Source: Haloarculaceae archaeon
GTDB lineage: Archaea > Halobacteriota > Halobacteria > Halobacteriales > Haloarculaceae
Direction of reading: 5' to 3'
Assembly (NCBI GenBank): GCA_018609945.1
Contig: JAHENO010000094.1
Location: 1-12,808, forward strand
DNA length: 12,808 nucleotides
Positions 1-5,537 of the stretch are shown here, piece by piece. The position numbers and the translations under genes were made by a program. The stretch's first letter is position 1; the number at the start of each line of letters is the position of its first letter. The notes below the pieces were generated by a model that worked only from the letters and a program-made list of their open reading frames with translations, was not told the origin of the DNA and ran no database searches.

Positions 1-459
1 CCGGGCGGGACGGAAGACGCGCAGGGCGAACCCTTCGTCGGCCGGAGCGGTGACGTGCTGGACGGGGAACTCAGGGCGGTCGGGCTGGACCGGGCGGACG
101 TTCGGATAACCAACTGCGTCCGGTGCCGACCCCCAGAGAACCGCGATCCCCGCGCTGCGGAACTGGCAAACTGCCGCCCGTACCTCGAACGCGAGATCGC
201 AGTGGTCGACCCGGAACTCGTCGTCGCCATCGGGAAGGTCCCCGCCCAGCACCTCCTGGGACGGGACGTGGCGGTCACCAGCGAGGCCGGCGACGTGTTC
301 GACTGCGATATCGGCGGGAGTCGCCGGCAGGTCCTGGTCTCTGTCCACCCCGCCGCGACCCTCTATGACCCGAGCCAGCAGGAGACGCTCCGCTCTGCGC
401 TGGAGACCGCAGCCGACTACGCCGGTGACGGCGGGCAGACGACCCTGGGCGGGTTCTAA
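1..459 (+). CDS. Uracil-DNA glycosylase family 4, C-terminal part (5' end outside window)
   Basis: The reading frame is open from base 1, so the start and N-terminal part lie outside the window. The first visible residues, PGGTEDAQGEPFVGRSG, match the uracil-binding loop of family-4 (and related family-5) UDGs. It continues with TNCVRCRPPENRDP and a Cys about 17 residues later (LANCRPYLE). By family knowledge these supply the second pair of 4Fe-4S ligands, and the first pair should lie upstream. SVHPAATL near the C-terminus fits the catalytic HP motif. The enzyme would remove uracil arising from cytosine deamination at the start of base excision repair. The protein ends in QTTLGGF, which resembles a PCNA-interacting peptide. 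It converges on the peroxiredoxin gene with a 46-base gap that shows no obvious T-rich terminator. Family assignment is firm; family 4 versus 5 is less certain without the N-terminus. Confidence 0.88.
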   Translation, partial: PGGTEDAQGEPFVGRSGDVLDGELRAVGLDRADVRITNCVRCRPPENRDPRAAELANCRPYLEREIAVVDPELVVAIGKVPAQHLLGRDVAVTSEAGDVFDCDIGGSRRQVLVSVHPAATLYDPSQQETLRSALETAADYAGDGGQTTLGGF

Positions 460-505
460 GGCGCGACGACCTCCTGCCTGCCGTGGCCTCTGGAACCTCG
501 ACCGG

Positions 506-1003
506 TCATCCCGCCCCGCGGATTTTCTCGATGGTGTTCTTGATGTCGCTCAACGGTTTGTTGCTCCACCCGTCCCAGTTGTCGTCTGCGACCCAGCGGG
601 CGCGCACCTGGCGGTCGCTGTCGACGAGAAACAGCGAGCGCCTGGGCACGCGCTCGAAGCCGTCGTACTCGTCGTAGAGAACGTCGTAGTCCTCCGCGAC
701 GCGCTGGGCCGTATCACACAGCAGCGGGACCGAGATGCCGTGTTCGTCGATGAACTGCTTGTGCGCGTACGGACCGTCTGGAGCGAGCCCCCACACCGTG
801 ACGTCCTCCACCATCTCGAAGAGGTCCAGGTTGTCCAGTTCACACATCTGCTCCGTACAGACAGGCGAGAAGTCGTACACGTAGAAATTCAACACTACGA
901 AGTCGGCTCTGCGTAGCTGTTCGCTCAGCGTGAACTCCCTTATCCGGAAGTCGTCGACGCCCTTGAGGGTGAAATCGGGCGCCGTCTCTCCGACCTGAAC
1001 CAT
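506..1003 (-). CDS. Peroxiredoxin, BCP/AhpE-like (thioredoxin fold)
   Basis: A 165-residue thiol peroxidase of the AhpC/TSA superfamily, expected to reduce hydrogen or organic peroxides in the cytoplasm. The frame runs open far upstream, but the ATG at 1003 gives the standard start MVQVGETAPDFTLKG, and a TATA element 24-31 bases earlier supports a leaderless start there. The active-site region reads LNFYVYDFSPVCTEQMC. C49 aligns with the peroxidatic Cys, and C54, five residues later, is placed like the resolving Cys of atypical 2-Cys BCP enzymes. R122 in VPRRSLFLVD fits the conserved catalytic Arg. A further Cys, C96, lies in PLLCDTA. The Pro that normally begins the PxxxT/SxxC motif is Val42 here. 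The gene diverges from tatA across an 82-base promoter region. Family is confident; exact subclass and substrate are not. Confidence 0.9.
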   Translation of the reverse strand: MVQVGETAPDFTLKGVDDFRIREFTLSEQLRRADFVVLNFYVYDFSPVCTEQMCELDNLDLFEMVEDVTVWGLAPDGPYAHKQFIDEHGISVPLLCDTAQRVAEDYDVLYDEYDGFERVPRRSLFLVDSDRQVRARWVADDNWDGWSNKPLSDIKNTIEKIRGAG

Positions 1004-1026
1004 GGGCGGCCATTCGACTGATCCGG

Positions 1027-1034
1027 ACTTAAAA
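1027..1034 (-). promoter_or_regulatory. TATA box of the peroxiredoxin gene
   Basis: Read on the minus strand this is TTTTAAGT, close to the haloarchaeal TATA consensus. Its centre lies about 27 bases before the ATG at 1003, the archaeal distance to the transcription start, so the mRNA is probably leaderless. Confidence 0.6.
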
Positions 1035-1085
1035 CCCGTCGGGAGCGAAAAACCCATACTCGCCGCTGGGCAACTATCGACTACG

Positions 1086-1376
1086 ATGTCGCTGACAGTG
1101 GTACCGCTTTTCGGCCCGGTGCCGGGGGGGCCCGAGTTGCTCATCATCCTGCTGATCGCCATCCTCCTGTTCGGCGCGAGCAAGGTGCCGAAACTCGCCC
1201 GTTCCTCCGGAAAGGCAATCGGCGAGTTCAAGAAGGGACGCAAGGAGATGGAAAAGGAACTCGAGGACATGACCGGCCAGGATATCACTGGCGACGACGA
1301 GAGTCCCCTCGGTGGCAGTGACGAGGGTCCCCTGGGTTCGACGGACGACTCCGAGAAATCCTCGGAGCGGACGTGA
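1086..1376 (+). CDS. tatA: Twin-arginine translocase subunit TatA/TatE
   Basis: A 96-residue TatA-family protein that oligomerises in the membrane to let folded Tat substrates across; haloarchaea send most secreted proteins through Tat. The ATG at 1086 is chosen because the family signature follows closely; an in-frame upstream start would add 28 unlike residues. There is one N-out membrane helix (about 17-31, ELLIILLIAILLFGA) with an acidic residue (E17) at its start, then the FG hinge, then the amphipathic helix SKVPKLARSSGKAIGEFKKG. The acidic tail (62-96) carries an 8-residue repeat, DESPLGGS/DEGPLGST. A weak ATACT element at 1056-1060 may be the promoter. The stop overlaps the GTG of tmcA by 4 bases, suggesting translational coupling. 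No tatC is visible here. Whether it is the main or an accessory TatA cannot be told. Confidence 0.93.
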   Translation: MSLTVVPLFGPVPGGPELLIILLIAILLFGASKVPKLARSSGKAIGEFKKGRKEMEKELEDMTGQDITGDDESPLGGSDEGPLGSTDDSEKSSERT

Positions 1377-3661
1377 CTGGCGACGCGGGCCGGACAGTCG
1401 TGGACCTCGATTCGCTCGCGCACCGCCTGCGCACCGACGCCCGCCGCTCGGGCGAGCGCAGGACACTCGTTCTCGCGGGGGACCCGGACGCCACCCGCGA
1501 GGCTGCCAGTACCGCACTCGCAGGGGCAGACATCGACGGGACGGACGCTCGATACGTCGGTCGCGACGCTGTCCTCGGGTGTGAACGTGTCGCTCCCGAA
1601 CGCGTCGACACGCTCCTGGGAACCACGCAGGAGGCGGTCGTTCTGGACTGTCACGACGAATGTCGACCGAACGCACTCGGGCGAGCGGTCGGGGCTGTCG
1701 ACGGCGGCGGCCTCTTCGTTCTGTTGACGCCGCCACTGGACGCCTGGCCCGACCGCCGGGACGGCTTCGACGCGACACTCGCGGTCCCGCCGTTCGAGCG
1801 GAACCAGGTGATCGGCTACTTCCGACGCCGCCTCGTCCGGACGCTCCGCGCACACCGCGGCATCGCCATCGTCGACCTCGACGATGGGACGGTCGAACGG
1901 GAGGGGCTCAGCGAGGCTGCCCCTCGAATCCCACCTGCCGACCCCACGCCCCCGGACAACCACACGTTCCCGGACGCGGCCTACGAGGAATGCCGCACAC
2001 AGGATCAGGCAGACGCGGTCTACGGCCTCGAATGTTTGCGCGAGGACGGGCAGGCGGTCGTCGTCGAGGCGGACCGCGGACGGGGAAAATCCAGCGCCGC
2101 AGGCCTCGCCGCCGCGTCGCTCGCCCTCGAGGGGGCGGACGTGCTCGTGACTGCGCCGGCCTACCGGAACGGAGCGGAGGTGTTCGCACGTGCCAGGGAA
2201 CTGCTGGACGACCTCGACGGGCTGACAGCGATCGACCGCGATTCCGAGCCCCGGCGACTGGAGACCGAGACGGGACGCGTCCGCTTCGAGCGGCCCGCGG
2301 CCGCGACCGACCACGCTGTGGCGGCCGACTGCGTGATCGTCGACGAGGCTGCGGGCCTCCCGGTCAGCGTTCTGGAAGCGTTCCTTGCCGCCGAATCCGT
2401 CGCGTACGCGACGACCGTCCACGGCTACGAGGGTGCAGGGCGGGGGTTCTCGGTGCGCTTTCGCGACCGGCTCGAATCGAGCCACCACACCGTGACCGAC
2501 CTTCGGCTGGACGAGCCGATCCGGTACGCCCCTGGCGACCCCGTCGAGGTGTGGGCGTTCCGGGCGCTCTGTCTCGACGCGCGGCCGGCGGTCGATCCGC
2601 TCGTGGCGGAGGCGCGACCCGCGACGGTCACGTACCGGCGGCTGTCCTCGGCGGACCTGCTCGACGACGAGCACCTGCTCCGCGAGGTGTTCGGCCTGCT
2701 GGTGCTCGCTCACTACCGGACCGAGCCCGACGACCTCGCGCGCCTGCTCGACGCACCCAACGTCACCGCGCGGGCGCTCCTCCACGACGGTCACGTGGTT
2801 TCGGTCGCACTCATGGCACGCGAGGGCGACCTGCCGGGGGACCTTCGGGCGCGGATGTACGACGGCGAGCGCGTGAGAGGCAACATGCTCCCGGACGTGC
2901 TGACGAGCCAGTTGCGCGACGAGGCCGCCGGCGAACCGCTCGGCTATCGGGTGATGCGTATCGCAACCCACGACGCGGTGCGCTCGCGCGGGCTGGGTTC
3001 GCACCTTCTCGCCGAGGTGCGCGAGGAGTTGGCCGACCGCGCCGACTGGCTCGGCGTCGGCTACGGCGCCACCCCCCGGCTCGTGTCCTTCTGGGCCGAC
3101 AACGGCTTCCGAACTGTGCACCTCGCGACCTCGCGCAACGAGACCAGCGGCGAACACTCCGCGGTCATGCTCGACCCGCTCTCGGGAGCGGGCGAGAAAC
3201 TCCACGACAGACACGCCGACTGGTTCGCCGCGCGCGCCCCGGCGACGCTCGCGGACCCGCTCTCGGAACTGGACCCAGACGTGGTCCGCGCCACGCTCCG
3301 GGCGACGGACGCGACGCCCGCCCTCGACCTCTCGACCTTCGAGTGGCGGGTCGCGGCGGGCATCCCGACCGGCGCGGCCATCTTCGACACCGCCCCGCGG
3401 CCGGTCCGGCGTCTCGCCTTTCGCCACCTGGTCGCGCCTGCCGACCCCGACGCGCTCTCGGCCGACCAGGAGCGCTTGCTCGTCATGAAGGCGCTGCAAG
3501 CGCGACCGTGGGACGCGGTGACCGGGGCACTGGGGTTCCACGCCCCCGCCGAGTGTATGCGTGCCCTCGGCGACACCGTCGACGTGCTCGTGTCGCTGTA
3601 CGGGGATGGTGAGGAGGAAGCGGCCCGGCGTGACGGGGGAGACCGGGGGCGGTTCGAGTGA
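1373..3661 (+). CDS. tmcA: tRNA(Met) cytidine acetyltransferase TmcA (Kre33/NAT10 family)
   Basis: A 762-residue ATP-dependent RNA acetyltransferase that makes N4-acetylcytidine from acetyl-CoA, classically at C34 of elongator tRNA-Met; archaeal members may also act on other tRNAs or rRNA. Domain order is typical: an N-terminal DUF1726-like region (about 1-150), a RecD-type helicase domain with Walker A ADRGRGKS (233-240) and Walker B CVIVDEAAGLP (320-330, D324/E325), the motif HGYEGAGRGFSVRF (350-363), a GNAT domain with the acetyl-CoA loop RSRGLGSHLL (537-546) and FWADNGF (573-579), and a C-terminal RNA-binding region. It is somewhat longer than the bacterial enzyme, as expected in haloarchaea. 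The GTG start at 1373 overlaps the tatA stop (GTGA), and its own stop overlaps the next GTG in the same way, so the three genes are probably coupled. All key motifs are intact. Confidence 0.95.
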   Translation: MTGDAGRTVVDLDSLAHRLRTDARRSGERRTLVLAGDPDATREAASTALAGADIDGTDARYVGRDAVLGCERVAPERVDTLLGTTQEAVVLDCHDECRPNALGRAVGAVDGGGLFVLLTPPLDAWPDRRDGFDATLAVPPFERNQVIGYFRRRLVRTLRAHRGIAIVDLDDGTVEREGLSEAAPRIPPADPTPPDNHTFPDAAYEECRTQDQADAVYGLECLREDGQAVVVEADRGRGKSSAAGLAAASLALEGADVLVTAPAYRNGAEVFARARELLDDLDGLTAIDRDSEPRRLETETGRVRFERPAAATDHAVAADCVIVDEAAGLPVSVLEAFLAAESVAYATTVHGYEGAGRGFSVRFRDRLESSHHTVTDLRLDEPIRYAPGDPVEVWAFRALCLDARPAVDPLVAEARPATVTYRRLSSADLLDDEHLLREVFGLLVLAHYRTEPDDLARLLDAPNVTARALLHDGHVVSVALMAREGDLPGDLRARMYDGERVRGNMLPDVLTSQLRDEAAGEPLGYRVMRIATHDAVRSRGLGSHLLAEVREELADRADWLGVGYGATPRLVSFWADNGFRTVHLATSRNETSGEHSAVMLDPLSGAGEKLHDRHADWFAARAPATLADPLSELDPDVVRATLRATDATPALDLSTFEWRVAAGIPTGAAIFDTAPRPVRRLAFRHLVAPADPDALSADQERLLVMKALQARPWDAVTGALGFHAPAECMRALGDTVDVLVSLYGDGEEEAARRDGGDRGRFE

Positions 3662-4152
3662 CAGCAGTGTCCGGGGTCGACCCCGTCACGGCGGTCGCGT
3701 TCCTGTTGCTACTCGGGGGTGTCGCCGGTTCCTTCCTCCCGGCCGTCCCGGCTGCGGTTCTCTCGACCGCGGGCGTCCTGGTATACTGGTGGAACACCGG
3801 CTTTACCGAACCGGGAACGGTGCTGCTCGTCGTCCTGCTCGCGACGGGACTGCTCGCCGCGCTCTCGGACTGGCTCGGCGGTGTGGTCGCTGCCCGCGTC
3901 GGCGGTGCCTCGACACTCTCTGCGGTCGTGGGGGGAACCGTCGGGGTCGTGTTGCTCTTCGGCGTCGGCCCGGTCGGAATGCTCCTCGGCGCTGCGCTGA
4001 CCGTGTTTGCCGTCGAGTACGCCAGACGACGGGACGCACGGTCGGGTGCGGCGGCCGCGGGTGCGTACGTGGTGGGCTTTTTCGCCTCCGCACTCGCGCA
4101 GGCTTTGCTGACAGTCTCGATTCTCGTCGCGATGGTCGCTGTCGCCCTCTGA
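3658..4152 (+). CDS. DUF456 family integral membrane protein
   Basis: A 164-residue very hydrophobic protein matching the DUF456 family, which has no established biochemical function. It opens with VTAVAFLLLLGGVAGSFLPAVPAAVLSTAGVLVYWW, the glycine/proline-rich pair of helices typical of the family. It continues through LLVVLLATGLLAALSDWLGG, a long Gly/Val-rich helical stretch (VVGGTVGVVLLFGVGPVGMLLGAALTVFAVEY split by short turns) and a final C-terminal helix, about five membrane segments in all. The basic cluster ARRRDARSG sits before the last pair of helices. The GTG start at 3658 overlaps the tmcA stop by 4 bases, so it is the third gene of the tatA-tmcA unit. Nothing in it suggests a catalytic site, and a role in Tat export or tRNA modification cannot be inferred beyond the shared transcript. 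Confidence 0.82.
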   Translation: MTAVSGVDPVTAVAFLLLLGGVAGSFLPAVPAAVLSTAGVLVYWWNTGFTEPGTVLLVVLLATGLLAALSDWLGGVVAARVGGASTLSAVVGGTVGVVLLFGVGPVGMLLGAALTVFAVEYARRRDARSGAAAAGAYVVGFFASALAQALLTVSILVAMVAVAL

Positions 4153-4190
4153 CCGAAATCCCTGTTAGGCAGTACCACGAACCTCCCGAC

Positions 4191-4370
4191 ATGGAGTGTA
4201 CACAGGAAGGCTGTGGCAGCGAGGCGACCTTCGAACTCCACATCCCGTGGACCGACAACAGGGTAGTCTGCGCGGCCCACGCTCGCGTGGAAGGGGAGAA
4301 AGACGGTATCGTGGCCGACCCACTCGATGACGCTGACGACGAATTCCCCGAGGGCGCCGCCAACCGCTAG
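4191..4370 (+). CDS. 59-residue Cys/His mini-protein (possible zinc-binding)
   Basis: A small acidic protein of 59 residues, MECTQEGCGSEATFELHIPW followed by TDNRVVCAAHARVEGEKDGI and a very acidic tail. CTQEGC (C3, C8) and CAAH (C27, H30) give a C-x4-C plus C-x2-H arrangement that could hold one zinc ion, like many haloarchaeal zinc-finger mini-proteins. The ATG at 4191 is the only good start; 38 bases separate it from the DUF456 stop, with no convincing TATA element, so it may be read from the upstream operon. The reading frame continues upstream but only as a shadow of tmcA and the DUF456 gene. Its TAG stop lies inside the palindrome CTAG and overlaps the stop of the convergent GNAT gene. 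I do not recognise the family; function unknown. Confidence 0.75.
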   Translation: MECTQEGCGSEATFELHIPWTDNRVVCAAHARVEGEKDGIVADPLDDADDEFPEGAANR

Positions 4371-5098
4371 AGTTCCGTCGCCATCATCACTTCGTCGACG
4401 TACTCGCCGTCCATCTTGTAGTGGTCCTTCCGGCGGGCTTCCTCCCCCCAGCCCCGGTTCTTCAGGAAGGCGATGGCCGTCTCGTTGGTCGCGGGCACCG
4501 AGTTGTAGATCCGCTCCAACCCCTGCTTGCTGGCCCACTCCAGTCCACGCTCCAGCAGGTGACTCCCGATGCCCCGCCCGCGGTACTCTTCGAGGACGCC
4601 CACGGTGAGCTCTGCGGTGTGGCTGAGCTTGTCGAGCTGGACGTTCTTGAGGTGGACCCAGCCGACCACCTCCCCGTTGACCGTCGCGACGAAGAAGATG
4701 CGCGCCTCGAGTTCGTTGTGCCGGAGCAGTACCCCCTCGCTGTCGACGACGTCGGCGACCGACTCCGCGTCGACGTATTCGCCGCTCCCGATGGCCTCTC
4801 GGATGGCCCCGACAAGTCCCGTCAGGTCCTCCTCGCGGGCCTGCCGGATCGTGAACTCGACGTCGTCGACCTCGAATTCCTCCTCCGCGCCAGTGTCGAA
4901 GGCAATGCGCAACTTGCCATCTTTCTCCTCGAGGACGCCGTTGCGCTTGAGGAGGGCCGTGTGGTGGCCGAACGCGCGCTCGTCCATGTTCAGTGCCCGC
5001 TGTATCTCCGTCGGCCCGGAGGCCCCGTTGGATTCGACGTACCGGTAGATGTCCTCCCGACCCCTGTGGTCGAATTCGAAACCGCCCGTCAATTCCAT
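4367..5098 (-). CDS. HTH-GNAT fusion: winged-helix domain plus N-acetyltransferase
   Basis: A 243-residue protein. The N-terminal part (about 8-68) looks like a winged helix-turn-helix: GREDIYRYVESNGASGPTEI, then a recognition-helix-like ERAFGHHTALLKRNGVLEEK and a wing. The C-terminal part (about 82-243) is a GNAT domain with the strand ELTVGVLEEYRGRGIGSHLL, where RGRGIG (173-178) is the acetyl-CoA pyrophosphate loop. ATNETAIAFLKNRGW is the usual GNAT ending. The start is set at the ATG at 5098 rather than the GTG at 5113 because a TATA element lies about 27 bases before it, which fits a leaderless mRNA. It could be an acetyltransferase whose action or expression is tied to DNA binding, or a regulator sensing acetyl-CoA or a small-molecule substrate; the substrate is unknown. 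It lies downstream of and in the same direction as the Fix cluster, but with its own promoter. Confidence 0.85.
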   Translation of the reverse strand: MELTGGFEFDHRGREDIYRYVESNGASGPTEIQRALNMDERAFGHHTALLKRNGVLEEKDGKLRIAFDTGAEEEFEVDDVEFTIRQAREEDLTGLVGAIREAIGSGEYVDAESVADVVDSEGVLLRHNELEARIFFVATVNGEVVGWVHLKNVQLDKLSHTAELTVGVLEEYRGRGIGSHLLERGLEWASKQGLERIYNSVPATNETAIAFLKNRGWGEEARRKDHYKMDGEYVDEVMMATEL

Positions 5099-5121
5099 GC
5101 GGGACGGTACCACGGGGCGGT

Positions 5122-5129
5122 ACTTAATG
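5122..5129 (-). promoter_or_regulatory. TATA box of the HTH-GNAT gene
   Basis: On the minus strand this reads CATTAAGT, with an A-rich stretch (TTACAAAAAACC) just upstream that could be the BRE region. The centre is about 27 bases before the ATG at 5098, which favours that start over the GTG at 5113 and suggests a leaderless transcript. Confidence 0.5.
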
Positions 5130-5149
5130 GTTTTTTGTAATCTTTGAGT

Positions 5150-5521
5150 TCACCCGCCGGACACGTGGGTGAGCACCTCGGCGACGTCCTTGATGTTGTG
5201 CGTGTCCACCAGCAGTTCTGCGGCCTCCCGGAGAGTGAACTCCGCGTCGAGGTCCACGCCGTAGCAGGCCGCGTAGAGGCGGAGCCAGGTGTTCATCGCA
5301 CCCTCCAGTGCATGATACTCCTCGGGAGGGAAGTGGATCATGTGCTGGCCGGTGCGGGCCTCGACGAACAGCGAGATGGCCGGTCCAGCGCCCTCCCGGA
5401 GGTAGTCCATGGCCTGCTCCTCGTCGGGTGTGTCCGCCGGCGGTTCGAAGGCCTGCTGTTCCCGCTCGGCGCGCTCGGCGAGGTGCCAGATGCGTTCCGT
5501 GAACCGGGCCTGTGCGTCCAT
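5150..5521 (-). CDS. Unrecognised 123-residue protein at the end of the Fix cluster
   Basis: A soluble, mainly helical, acidic protein of 123 residues starting MDAQARFTERIWHLAERAER. I do not recognise a family. Visible features are an amphipathic N-terminal helix, a Pro/Asp-rich linker (PPADTPDEE), a middle segment EARTGQHMIHFPPEEYHALE with two His residues, and a C-terminal helical part ending VAEVLTHVSGG. There is one Cys (C86 in YAACYG), no Fe-S, flavin or nucleotide motif, and no signal peptide or membrane segment. The ATG at 5521 lies only 16 bases after the fixC stop, on the same strand, so it is very likely in the same transcript. This position suggests an accessory or stability subunit of the electron-transfer complex, or a regulator of it; that is inference from context only. 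Confidence 0.8.
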   Translation of the reverse strand: MDAQARFTERIWHLAERAEREQQAFEPPADTPDEEQAMDYLREGAGPAISLFVEARTGQHMIHFPPEEYHALEGAMNTWLRLYAACYGVDLDAEFTLREAAELLVDTHNIKDVAEVLTHVSGG

Positions 5522-5537
5522 GGATGTCGTGGTTGTG

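Noticed and set aside
460..505. A terminator between the UDG and peroxiredoxin genes
   Set aside because: The 46-base convergent gap has no T-tract on either strand and no clear hairpin.
1002..1085. A longer TatA starting at 1002
   Set aside because: The extra 28 residues are hydrophilic and would precede the membrane helix that starts TatA proteins; they also overlap the divergent promoters.
506..3541. A 1011-codon minus-strand open frame running through tatA and tmcA
   Set aside because: Only the last 165 codons are a real gene (the peroxiredoxin, with its own promoter). The rest is antisense to tatA and tmcA and is low-complexity Arg/Glu/Val sequence typical of shadow frames in high-GC DNA.
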